Below are positions 23,416 to 34,612 of a stretch of DNA of 64,000 nt, piece after piece; positions within the stretch are counted from its first letter, which is position 1; every line of letters starts with the position of its first letter. Made by a program: the position numbers and the translations under genes. Origin of the DNA: Phoronis australis (lineage: Eukaryota > Phoronida > Phoronidae). The notes under the pieces were generated by a model. The model was not told where the DNA came from, searched no databases, and saw only the letters and a list, made by a program, of their open reading frames with translations. The DNA lies in NCBI GenBank assembly GCA_002633005.1, contig NMRA01001017.1:1-64000 (forward strand), in the 5' to 3' direction.

Positions 23416-24600
23416 TACCGACAATACATCCGGCTAATAAATCACTTTGTTTGGATTTTATGTACATGTTAAATTGCCCGCATGTCTTACGAATTAGTAC
23501 GTAGTTGCATTTCTAAAAGAATATAAAGTAGGAATGTCGATGAATTATCAACCACGATACATCCATCAATCCCATGTCCAGATCGCGTCATCTCACAGCG
23601 CGACAGAAAAGTTTAGGGCCGCTGCGCTTCAACCTCACCCACCGGAACTACTCGCACGGCCGAGTCGAAACTAAATGTAGTTAGTAAGCTACCCTGTCCC
23701 TGCTAGTCTGCACGAAGTCTCATTCAGCCTTATTGAATTTAAAACCGCCGTTGGTCGCCGCATCCCGGTCCCATGTCCCAGATGTTGTCCCTAACTGAGT
23801 ACGAGTCTTTAGTTAGATTCAAGAATCACGATTGCCAGTGATTGGAACCGAGCTCTTTTGTGAACAATGTAAATCAAACTTTTCGGGACTTTTCAACTCT
23901 TGCACACCCTTTAAATGGCTACAAAATGGACACAAAGAACAATACCTTATTCACTTTCAGTTATGAATCATTAGTAGAAAATTAGAGTAATGAACTGTCG
24001 CAGTTCTGGTTTCGGAATTGTGAACATTCGGGGAGTGGTGAAATTTCGAAGGTAGCGAACCTTCTGAGTAGTGAACCTTCGGTCATGTATATGTAACCTT
24101 GGAAATCTCTTTTCCATCAAAATTGTTGAAATCTGCGGGGCTGTGCACCACTGACATTGCTGGACAAGAGAAAACTTTCTTCCATTGACCAAAGTTTTAA
24201 TTATGTCTAGACCTACCTAATAATGTGAACATGCGGGGATTTCTGAGTGCAAGAAAACGCGGTAGCTAAATGTCGGACTTTTGAGAAACGACAGAGTAGT
24301 CAGTGAGGTTACCGTCGGCGTGTACTGAATTTAAAAGAACGGAAACGCACACACGTGTACACGCATGCATATCAATCAACAATCAAAGTGGACACTTGAT
24401 GACCAAAATATTTGGCAATCACTTTCAATTCGAAATTTGAAAATGCCTGCACTTTATCCATACTATGCTAGAATCTTTACGTTTAAAAATATGCGCGTGG
24501 GGGTGCACTGCTGCAATATACTTGTGCCTTTTTATATGTTTATGCGCTAATGGTGCAAAGGCGCCGCGCAGTCCAGGAGTATCCCTGTTAATGCATCATT
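23416..24600. other. Gene-free stretch
   Basis: No gene was recognised. A short stretch near 24025-24090 shows loose internal repetition (gtgaac/cttcgg motifs). The upstream flank of the TRIM duplication begins near 24600. Confidence 0.5.
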
Positions 24601-24689
24601 TCCATTTATTGGATTTTTGAGAGTAAATAGACTCAAATTGAGCCCTCGATGACTTCACTGACTTTGTATATTGTTGCACGTGGTTCCAT

Positions 24690-24832
24690 GCGTGCACCCA
24701 TTGGGGGGGGGAGGGCTCGAACGAAGTGGACAAAAAGGTCCGCCTCAGAGAAACAAATAGTCCGAGAAAAGTCCCCTAAAAAGGCAGGAATTGGGCGAGC
24801 CCACCCTATATTTTAGGCTGGGTGCGCGCAAG
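24690..24832. mobile_element. hAT-like MITE, copy 3, with an 8-bp target duplication
   Basis: A 143-bp element with inverted ends (gcgtgcaccca / gctgggtgcgcgcaag) is flanked on both sides by ggttccat (24682-24689 and 24833-24840). The eight-base duplication fits hAT transposition. The equivalent place upstream of the intact TRIM gene (about 18225-18260) lacks the element. Confidence 0.8.
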
Positions 24833-24864
24833 GGTTCCATTCCTTTACTTATCCTTTTCAGGAA

Positions 24865-26821
24865 ATGGCTCAATGTAAGGATGAAGAAAGCTTCTAGCGG
24901 ATACTGGAGTGTCCCATATGTCTGGAACGCACGCGCTGTTTGCCGTGCCTTCACTCATTCTGTGAGAAGTGCATCAGACAACATATGGATGAGAATCAAG
25001 AGGACGGTTCCTTCCTGTGTCCAATGTGTAACTTGAAATTCTAGGTACCAAGAGATGGCGTCACAGAGTTCAGGCGTAACCTCTATCTGACACAGATTAG
25101 TGAGCTTTCTCCAGAAGCTTCCGAGGTCAGGTGTGATGTGTGTAAGTTTCAAGATGTTGACAGCCCCGCGACTCGTATGTGTATTCAGTGCAGAGACCAC
25201 TTGTGTCAGCGGTGACCCGAAGCACATACTAAAATAACTCGCAATCACAAAGTGGTCAGTTTGCAAGAGGTCAAAGATAGCAAGCACTTTGAGGAGATAC
25301 TTCGGTTTCAGAGAGTCCACAGTCCTATATACCCACAAAAGTTATTGGAGGTATACTGCGAAAATTGCATGAAACCTCTTTCCCATCTGTATGTAATGTT
25401 CGACCATGATGGTCACAAAAGAAGAGGAATTGAAGAAGCAGCTCAGTAGAAAGGCTGATGACGTCTTACGAGAATTTCTGGATACTTGGAAAATGGTCTC
25501 GGACCATTCTTTAATATTGTGCCATGCGGAACGCAAGAAGGTATTGGACAAGCTTGGTGATAAAGAAGAACGCTCGACAAGCAAAATACATAGTCCTATC
25601 AAACGCTCATAGATGATATCATTCAGGAAATTGTAAGTGAAGATGAACGAGGCAGTTGGCGAACTGAAAGGTGAAATCGCAAGTGCCCGCAAGCAGGCGG
25701 AGATGGCGTACAATGAAGCTGAAAATCGTAATTTAAGCATAACAAGCACGATGAAGTATTGCCAAGAAATTCTTGATTCTTGAAATTCTTGAAAAACTGC
25801 AGAAGTTTCAGGACTCAAAAACCCGTCTTGAGAGTCTGGATATTTGAAAGTTGGAAAGCGAGATGACTTTTTATGAGTTATAGCTACATTCCGGCGCTTT
25901 GGTTGTCCCTAATTTGGAGGTGCCAGCAGTGACCAAACGTAAAAGAGCGTGTGAAGTCTAGTGTGCCGGAAAGTACCTGGCAACCTGACATGAAAGATGA
26001 ACCAATCCTTGCGCGATGTTTAACTGTGAGCATTTTTGGTGAGGTGGACACTGACTGTGATGGATTGGCAGTGTAAGGTGCTTGGCTAATTACTACTGGT
26101 TTCCATTGTAGCCACAAAGTTAAAGTTTGACAAATCTAGTGGTAGCTGTTTGTTTGTGGTGGACCAGGTTGAACATAATTAACTGCATAAACCAGCTGAT
26201 GCGACCTCAGTGTACTAAATATGGTGATATAAGTTTGTTACTGATTGCGGTAGTCGAGGTGTTGTGAGGTACAATAGTAAGGGTCTTGAAGTTTACATCC
26301 TATTTGTTTAGTAGTCGTGCTGGTATAACGTGCCACGAAATTGAGGACCAACTGACAGATTTTAAAGGTGGACGTTTGCTTTTGACTGACTTTGACTGTA
26401 ACATTAGAAAAAAGTTAGAAAAGTTATTACGAAAGAGTCACTGGGATTGAGCGCATTCAATCCACGACATGTGTGTGTCGATGGTAAAGGACACCTGGTG
26501 GTGAGTGATGAGGGTCAAGGTCATGTACTTGTTATTCACCCCAAACTGCCATCCATTGTTAAAACATTCATTCACTAACTGGGTGAATGTCCTCGTGGTG
26601 TTTGTGTTGATAAGTGGCGACACATTCTTGTTGCTGACTGCTAACAATCGCGAATTGTTATTATCAGATGTGTGTGAACAAATGCTTATTCTCATCCGGA
26701 GGAATGCCCCTCTGGCCTTGCTCCCTTGCTGTCACATGGTCCCGGAGAAGTGGCTGTGTCACAACGTCCTCTAAAACGTTATGTTACTGAGGTGAAAGTG
26801 TTCAGGTATGCAGATCTGTGA
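24865..26821 (+). pseudogene. TRIM-NHL pseudogene, duplicated copy of the gene at 18273
   Basis: Sequence similarity to the intact TRIM gene runs over its whole length, from the ATG to the TGA. It is interrupted by an early stop after residue 10 (SF then TAG), loss of codons in the RING (the ERITDPRC segment is shortened), a stop after CNLKF, a stop in B-box 1 (CQR then TGA), a stop after IEEAAQ, several frameshifts in the coiled coil, and many in the NHL part. It keeps the poly-pyrimidine tract and CAG acceptor just before the ATG, and upstream and downstream flanks also match. So it arose by DNA duplication and not by retroposition. Remaining open pieces (for example 25252-25449) are too short to be functional TRIM proteins. 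Confidence 0.93.
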
Positions 26822-26929
26822 CATTGAGTTGTCATGTGTGTGTTATTTATTGCAACCAGCCATTTCACAATGGCTAACTTAATGCGCCCTCTGCTGAATG
26901 GGAGGAGCCACACCTAACATCTCGAATAT

Positions 26930-27365
26930 TTTTGTGTCGGCGGCAAATTTTTCCTCGAAGGTGTTTCATATTTGCGTTAGTCCGAATTTCAGTCGCAGTC
27001 AACCATTCTCGTCTTTGAAAGACGCATCTGTTGTGTTGTTATGTGACCTCAGTTCACATCATTGGGCAGACATTCATGAAACTTATCGAGGGCATACTAG
27101 ATTTGACTCTACGAAAAGGCGACGTTTCGAGAAGGAGTGGAAGCACGTTATTGCTGACCAAAAATGAGGTAGTGTTTAAGTATCGTTCAAGTGGGGAGGC
27201 ATGAACTAGTGCTATTATCATTACAGAGTGATCGATTTACCCTAGTAAACGACCTTGATCTGTTTACCTTTTGTGGTAGGACTTTATTTTCATAATAGTT
27301 CCTACAGTGTATGAACGTAGAACTCTAGCACTGAAATGTCAATTCCAGCACGTGACCGGCGGGCT
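26930..27365 (+). repeat. TRIM 3' flank, copy B
   Basis: Second copy of the flank at 20590-20975. It continues without interruption into the ggtgttatgtctcccgtt segment (27365-27475), where copy A has an inserted 1.2 kb. Confidence 0.8.
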
Positions 27366-27964
27366 TTTTGGGTGTTATGTCTCCCGTTCCATTAAAAAAG
27401 CGCTGTACTGTGGGGACGTTTTGTGTGCTGCCGCGAAACGTTTTACCCTTGCGGTGTGGCTGCAATAAACAAAATGAAACAACAGCAGCGTGAAGCGTGA
27501 GGAACTAGGACCGGTATTTAAGGGACGAGGGGGATGGGGAGCTCGGACGCAAACGTGTACCCGTTTTTGTTTTAGTCCACCGATAGATTTCGCCGACTAA
27601 AAAACAATAGGTCCTCATCGCCTGCCCCCTCCCCCACAACTTTACAGGTAGGGCCGCCAGTGCACTGTAGGCCTCACAAACGCGCTTTGCCCAATTCCCG
27701 GACGCAACATGTTCGGGCCACTCCCTTATATCCTAGGTCCGCCACTGCAAGTGCTAGTGACCGATATAAAATGAGAAATTAATATGCACAAAAGAGGTAG
27801 AAGGGTTATGTACAGAATGTATACAAACTAACATGACTTATCAAGCATCAAAAGACAGTATTTGACAGCGTGGGCATTCATTAGTAAAGGTATTGAGATC
27901 TTGGCAACATCGTATACATTGTTCCATAAAGTATCCCTTGGTGGTGAATAGAATTAAGCGAACC

Positions 27965-28905
27965 TTAAAACATATAGAGTGTTTTCCCCCGTACCTCATA
28001 GGGCAGACGTCTGAGAGCAAAACACTGGAGAGGGAAAGGGCTTATCTGTTTCATATGCTTGCAAACTGCCTCACCAAGACATTGTAGCCTTTGAGCAAAA
28101 AGCAGAGTGGAGTTTGATTCGTACAGTAAGATGGAGTGCGACAACTGCTGGTCATTGAAAACAAATTTTAAGGCCTGATATTGAATTTTTTCCATTTTTC
28201 GGGCTTTCTGAACACCACATAAAAGCCAATCAAGAGGCAATAATTAAAATATGACCGAATAATTGCATAATAATTAAATCTTCAACTTAGTGTCTGTATC
28301 TAATAAATGACGCAGACGGAACAAGGTAGACACATATTTTGCTGCTTTGGCACAGAGGTTGTCTACATGCTTAATTTACAGTCAATGTGCACACCCAATA
28401 GTTTAACAGAATTCTCACACTTAATGATAATCTTGCCAACATAAAGAAAATTTTCGGAGTCGTTGAGCGTATCTCTACTAGGAGTGACGGCTTTGAATTT
28501 TCAGTATTGGCAAACATATGATTATTGTCAAACCATCTCATAGCCTCATTTGCGGGGTTTTTCATAACAACTTTGACTTTATCCATGGAATCGTCACAGG
28601 GTACAAGTGTATTGTCATCTTCGTAATTGTAAAGCTTGCACTTGCCGCCAAGTATATAGAAAATATCATTTATGAAAACATTGAATAACAGAGGACCCCG
28701 GATAGAACCTTGGGGCACACTGAGTACCAATTGCTGAATCATTTTCAATTCTAACTCTCAATGAGCTGTCAGACAAATGCTGCAGGAGAGTAGAAAAGAA
28801 CATGTTTTCTGAGAACAACCATTGGCACCAAGTTTCGACACCAGTAAGGCAAGGAAGGTAGTAGAATGCTTTTGACAAATCAAGGCTAAAAGGCATCCGC
28901 ACCAC
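27965..28905 (-). mobile_element. LINE reverse-transcriptase remnant, copy 1
   Basis: Minus-strand fragments in order are DLSKAFYYLPCLTG (28840-28890), a diverged palm segment, VPQGSIRGPLLFNVFINDIF (28650-28712), YNYEDDNTL (the YADD catalytic motif altered to YEDD, near 28600-28626), and a C-terminal block with VQKARKMEKIQYQALKFVFN and LRRLPYEVRGKTLYMF (27965-28215). The family is CR1/jockey-like. Frameshifts and lost parts of the polymerase make it non-functional. No 5' open frame (endonuclease) is visible. Confidence 0.8.
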
Positions 28906-29294
28906 GCGTTAAAGTTCGCCAGACGGTGATTTACAAGGCCCCTGTCTCTGTCTACGGTCAACGGCACTGCTGGGGTAGGTATCCATAATGACATTGAGTG
29001 CTTTTTACCACGAGGTTCTGCGGACCAGCAAACGGCCGTGCAAGAGGGCGTTGACATGCGCATGGAATTCAATTTGGGCTAGGTCTCTGCGGCTGACCAA
29101 GTCACCGTTTTAAACGAGTGCATTTGTTTCGTTTGTGCATTCTACCCTGGGTCGTAACACTGTTGATTGACACCCGCTGTTTACAATACTTCAGAGTATA
29201 ACAGTAGTTATTATTTAAGGCAATATGTGAAACAAATATGAATTTATATAGGAAATGTTCCGAGGATTTTACAGGGTAAAAGGGAAACGCAGAA

Positions 29295-29343
29295 ACGAAA
29301 TGTGTCGATGTAATTAATCGACTCGACACATTTCGTTTCGCGA
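29295..29343. repeat. Long perfect hairpin
   Basis: The arms aacgaaatgtgtcga and tcgacacatttcgttt enclose about 14 bases. The same hairpin with a shorter loop is at about 33894-33938 in the duplicated copy, and the arms are intact in both. Confidence 0.8.
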
Positions 29344-29984
29344 CATAAGCCGCCGAACTTCTTCCTGATCGTCGTCGCGCGGTCTGCACCTGCACCACCG
29401 GCGCCGGGCAAAGCAACGGGTGCGCACCCGCCCAAGCTTTGGATCGTCGCGCCCAAATAATGTACGCAAGGGCATCGTGAGTTAGGATTGTAACGTTTTC
29501 TAGTCAAGTTATGTGTATTTGTTTTTCTTACGTATGTCTATCTGTATATAGTTCTCGTAAACTGTTGTATAATTTTTCCTAAATTTTTGTCGGGTAGTAG
29601 CATATGTGCTAATGTTTTATCTGTTTGTGCACTATAACGACCTGACCATAGACATCACATAGACATCTTGTGATGTCTATGGACCTGACTCTAAACCCCA
29701 TCCAGGCTTGTTCGCCGTACTATCGTAAGATGGCGCAGCGGTCAAAGATGGCGGCCCTTGGTGAAAGCAAAGTCGTTTTGTCCAGCTTCTGACGGTACTA
29801 CCTTGCAGATGTGTCATATCGTAAATATATAGAATGCAGGTACGGGTGCATCACGGTGACAACGGTGGGCTTAAAAAATCACCCACTTGACCTTTGAATC
29901 ACAATTCACTTGCATTCCTCTGAAATCAGCGGGGCAATCGGTCATCCGATGTCATCGCCATACACTCCGAAACCCTATAGTCGT

Positions 29985-30480
29985 CCGCCTAAGCATAAAA
30001 CCGGCTTGTTGTCTTACTCACCCAATTATTCCACTTCAAAGTTATGATCTGAATAGGACTTGATTTAACTCTCACAAATATATAGTATTCGTTGATTCAA
30101 ACGTTTTCTTTTACTTAAGCCGAGTTGTTCAACTGTGCATTGCTTTTCGGCCATTTTATAATGACACCTATGGTCGTCATGTGCTGCCGCCTTTTGAAAG
30201 GACAGAAAACCACACAGAAAAAGGCCAAGAAAATAGTGGAAAGTGGTTTACAGCAACTCTACTTCAACCACAAACTGTTTTACTGGTATGATATCGATTT
30301 TTAAATCGATTAAAATTGATTTAGAATTTCAGTTCTGGAAAATAAATCACAATTGTTTTATTCCAGGCAGACCTTACTTATTTTGTATTTGTGACCTCTT
30401 TATTTGACTTTTTGCTCTTGTTGTTCTTAACATCACTTATCTCTGCTGTCCTTCTTTTTCTTTTCAGTTTCTCTTCATTC
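29985..30480 (+). repeat. Local repeat R3, copy 1
   Basis: From cgtccgcctaagcataaaac to cttttcagtttctcttcat the sequence is repeated at 31503-32016 with few differences. A block with tatcgatttttaaatcga is in both. This copy continues into unique A/T-rich sequence with ataaataaataaataa (30636-30651). Confidence 0.88.
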
Positions 30481-30489
30481 TCTGTTAAC

Positions 30490-31320
30490 ACCTTGTCAGC
30501 CAAAACAGAACTGTAAGCCTTTGAGACTTGGTAGGCGGAAGTTGATCATTGAACCTCGATACAATTGTTCTAATAAATTACCCATAATTGTATTGTTTGA
30601 TTTTTTCTCATCTTTAACAGGCTTCTGCATTCATAAATAAATAAATAAATACCCAAGTTGCATTTGAATTTTATTGCTCAATCTCTTCTTTTATTTTTGA
30701 TTATGTCATGCTGTGTTGTATGTAACAAATGCAATATAGTGAAATAAAGTCAATGTTTTACTTTATTGGTGGCCATTCTCTATCAATTCAAGTATTTTAA
30801 TTTTCTTCAAATAAATTCAAAATGCTTTAACCAAAATTTTCAACATAAATGTTGAGTTCAGTACTGTGTTTTGCAATAAAAAAACAAGTGAACAATATTT
30901 TGATGACCAAGGCGTGGGCCGAAACTGTTAAGCACCCAGCGTGTTCCATTTGTCTGCTGCGTTTTTCCTTTGGCCTAACAGATGTCGGTTAGTGCCTGGG
31001 ACAAATAGATACATTGCATAAACAATCCCTGGGTTGCTTTTTGTTCCGTCTGAAGAAAATTTAATTTCGAAAATATCTTCTGAAAATGAACAAAAAAGTG
31101 CATTAGTAAAATCAACAAGTTTTTAAGTGGTCTCAAAAAAACAGTCGGTAAATGCATTAATTTTAGTCTCAGTTCTTCCACGCGTGTTTCTCCCGAGAGG
31201 TTAGTACCTAACGTGCAGACGAGCGTTCCAAATTGGAACGCTAAGTCCCGCGTGGCAGCGCTGCACGCGAAACTAGATGGCGGACGACCTTTGGAGACTG
31301 ACGACGAGAGGTAATCGGAC
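30490..31320. other. AT-rich stretch between two repeat copies
   Basis: No gene was recognised. It includes an (AAAT)n run near 30635. The part 29960-31320 is absent from the duplicate at 35508, where the flanking sequences are joined. Confidence 0.5.
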
Positions 31321-31502
31321 TATATCTTGTGACTGTATCAGTATGCCACCAGGGGCGATAGTACACCCCTATAAAAAGTAAATAATCTCAAAATATAACC
31401 AACGAGTGAAACATGTATATATACACATGGAGTTATGATTAATCATACTAAGACTCAGGAGGCAGTTAAGTCAACATAATTTGAATATACTCGGGAACCC
31501 AA

Positions 31503-32016
31503 TGGTCGTCCGCCTAAGCATAAAACCGGCTTGTTGTCGTACTCACCCAATCATTCCACTTCAAAGTTATGATCTGAATAGGATTTGATTTAACTCTCAC
31601 AAATATATAGTATTCGTTGATTCAAACGTTTTCTTTTACTTATGCCGAGTTGTTCAACTGTGCATTGCTTTTCGGCAGCCATTTTATAATGACACCTATG
31701 GTCGTCATATGCTGCCGCCTTTTGAAAGAACAGCAAACGACACAGAAAAAGGCCAAGAAAATAGTGGAAAGTGGTATACAGCAATTCTACTTAACCACAA
31801 ACTGCTTTACTAGTATGATATCGATTTTTAAATCGAATAAATTTGATTTAGAATTTCAGTTCTGGAAAATAAATCACGGCTGAGCCCTGGATTGTTTTAT
31901 TCCAGATATAACTTACTTATTTCTGTTTGTGACCTCTTTATTTGACTTTTTGCTCTTGTTGTACTTAACACCACTTATCTTTGCTGTCTTAATTTTTCTT
32001 TTCAGTTTCTCTTCAT
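31503..32016 (+). repeat. Local repeat R3, copy 2
   Basis: Second copy of 29985-30480. It ends exactly at an undetermined base (32017), directly after which the second copy of the large segment starts. Confidence 0.88.
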
Positions 32017-33109
32017 NCATGTGTGTGTTATTAATTGCCACCAGCCATTTCACAGTGGCTAACTTAATGCGCCCTCTGCTGAATGAGAGGAGCCACACCT
32101 AACATCTCGAATAACATGTCGGCAAATTTTTTCTCGAAGGTGTTTCATATTTGCGTTAGTCCGAATTTCAGTCACAGTCAACCATTCTCCTCTTTGAAAG
32201 ACGCATCTGCTGTTGTGTGACCTCAGTTCACATCATTGGGCTGACATTCATGAAACTTATCGAGCGGGGAATAGATTTGACTCTACGAAAAGGCGACGTT
32301 TCGGGAAGGAGTGGAAGCACGTTATTGCTGACCAAAAATGAGGTAGTGTTTAAGTATCGTTCAAGTGGGGAGGCATGAACTAGTGCTATTATCATTAGAG
32401 TGATGATTTACCCTAGTAAACGACCTTGATCTGTTTACCTTTTGTGGTAGGACTTTATTTTCATAGTAGTTGCTACAGTGTATGAACGTAGAACTCTAGC
32501 ACTGAAATGTCAACTCCAGCATGCGTGACCGGCGGGTGTTATGTCTCCCGTTCGGTGAAAAAAGCGCTGTACTGTGGGGACGTTTTGTGTGCTGCTGCGA
32601 AATGTTTTACCCTTGCGGTATGGCTGCGGGAAACAAAATGAAACAGCAGCAGCATGAAGCGTGAGGAACTAGGACCGGTAAGGGACGAGGCGGAGGGGGA
32701 GCTCGGACACAAACGTGTTCCCGTTTTTTTTTTTTTAGTCCACCGATAGATTTCGTGAACAATAGGTCCTCATCGCCTGCCCCCGCCCCCACAACTTTCG
32801 GGCCGCCTGTGCACGCACAATCGCGCTTTGCCCAATTCCCGGACGCAACATGTTCGGGCTACCCCCATATATCCTAGGTCCGCCACTGCAAGTGCTAGTG
32901 ACCGATATAAAATGAGAAATAAATATACACAAAAGAGGTAGAAGGGTTATGTACAGAAAGTATACAAACTAACATGACTTATCAAGCATCAAAAGACAGT
33001 ATTTGACAGCGTAGGCAAACTTGGCATTCATATAGGTTTTGAGGTCTTGGCAACATCGTATACATTGTTCCATAAAGATATCCCTTGGTGGTGAATAGAA
33101 TTAAGCGAA

Positions 33110-33490
33110 CCTTACAACACATAGAGTGTTTTCCCCCGTACCCCATAGGGCAGACGTCTGAGAGCAAAACACTGGAGAGGGAAAGGGCCTAACTGTTTCA
33201 TATGCTTGCAAACTGCCTCACCAAGACATTGTAGCTTTTGAACAAAAAGCAGAGTGGAGTTTGATTCGTACAGTAAGATGGAGTACGTGCGACAACTGCT
33301 GGATAAAACCTTGGGGCACACCTTTAGAGACAAGGTACCAATTGCTACAATCATTTTCAATTCTAACTCTCATTGAGCTCTCGAGACAAATGCTACAGGA
33401 GAGTAGAAAAAAATATGTTTTCTGAGAACAACATAGGCACCAAGTTTCGACACCAGTGAGACAAGGAAGGTAGTAGAATGCTTTTGACAA
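33110..33490 (-). mobile_element. LINE reverse-transcriptase remnant, copy 2
   Basis: The minus strand keeps MSKAFYYLPCLTGVETW and RVRIENDCSNWYLVSKGVPQ, then jumps to the C-terminal block LRRLPYGVRGKTLYVL. The catalytic YADD part is deleted relative to copy 1. It belongs to the duplicated segment and is dead. Confidence 0.8.
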
Positions 33491-34298
33491 ATCAACTAAA
33501 AGGCATCCCGCACCACGCGTTCAAGTTCGCCAGACGGTGATTGACAAGGCCCCTGCCTCTATCTAGTCAACGGCACTGCTGGGGTGGGCTTTTTACCACT
33601 AGGTTCCGCGGACCAGCAAACGGCCGTGCCAGAGGGAGTTGACATGCGCATGGAATTTAATTTGGCCTAGGTCTCTGCGGCCGGAACCATGTCACCGTTT
33701 TAAACTAAATGAGTGCATTTGTTTCGTTTGTGCATTCTACCCTGGATCGTAGCCTATCACTGTTGATTGACACCCGTTGTTTATGATACTTCAGAGTATA
33801 ACAATAATTGTTATTTAAGGCAAGATGTGAAACAAACATGAATTTATATAGGAAATGTTCCGAGGATTTTACAGGGTAAAGTGGGAACGCACAAACGAAA
33901 TGTGTCGATGTAATCGACTCGACACATTTCGTTTCGCGACATAAGCCGCCGAAGCTTTCTGATCGTCGCGCGGTTTGCACCTGCACCTCCGGCGCCGGGC
34001 AAAGCAACGGGTGCGCACCCGCCCAAGCCTCTTGATCGTCGCGCCCAAATAATGTACGCAACATGAATAACCTGAGTGCCTTCATAAGGGCATCGTGAGT
34101 TAGGATTGTAACGTTTTAGTCAAGTTATATGTATTTGTTTTTCTTACGTATGTCTATCTGTATATAGTTCTCGTAAACTGTTGTATAATTTTTCCTAAAT
34201 TTTTGTCGGGTAGTAGCATATGTGCTAATGCAGTGGCGGATCTAGGATATCACAAGGGGGGTGCCCAACATTTTGTGCGGCTGTAAGCATTTGCGCAA

Positions 34299-34401
34299 NN
34301 NNNNNNNNNNNNNNNNNNNNNNNNNNNNNNNNNNNNNNNNNNNNNNNNNNNNNNNNNNNNNNNNNNNNNNNNNNNNNNNNNNNNNNNNNNNNNNNNNNNN
34401 N
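34299..34401. other. Assembly gap (103 undetermined bases)
   Basis: A run of N inside the hAT-like insertion. The real length is unknown. Confidence 0.99.
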
Positions 34402-34529
34402 TGGGGGGAGGTCGGGAGGGGGGTTTGCCTCTAAAAATCAAGCATTTTCCTTGATTCCCGAAGTATTATCCAAGAAAAAAGGCAAAAAAAAAAGAAAAAA
34501 ACACGGAGAACGTGTCAAACAAGATAAAC

Positions 34530-34612
34530 TTCACGTACCAAAGACTGGAACTCACGACCTGACAGGTAGCGCGAGTTTGCGTTACCACTACACCACCACG
34601 ATTTGACTACTA
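34530..34612 (-). mobile_element. tRNA-like SINE head
   Basis: Read on the minus strand: gtggtggtgtagtggtaacg (A-box-like) and ggtcgtgagttccagtc (B-box-like), with spacing expected of a tRNA. No complete cloverleaf or 3' end is seen, and it lies within the hAT-like insertion. Confidence 0.6.

Larger units (their letters stand above)
26834..29985 (+). repeat. Large duplicated segment, copy 1 (partner 32018-35510)
   Basis: From gtgtgttatttattgc onward the segment is matched in order and orientation by 32018-35510, with scattered substitutions and indels. It starts with the TRIM 3' flank, then a LINE remnant on the minus strand, a hairpin-bearing unique region (29100-29460) and the block containing gacggtactaccttgcagat. 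Relative to copy 2 it keeps about 0.55 kb of LINE sequence (28155-28705) and lacks the hAT-like insertion. Confidence 0.88.

Noticed and set aside
25252-25449. Open pieces of the TRIM pseudogene as possible functional short proteins
   Set aside because: They cover only part of a B-box and start without a RING; the surrounding stops and frameshifts point to decay.
29102-29507. Minus-strand frames rich in Arg, Ala and Gly
   Set aside because: Caused by a local GC-rich stretch and a hairpin; the duplicate copy has frame-changing indels and nothing matches a protein family.
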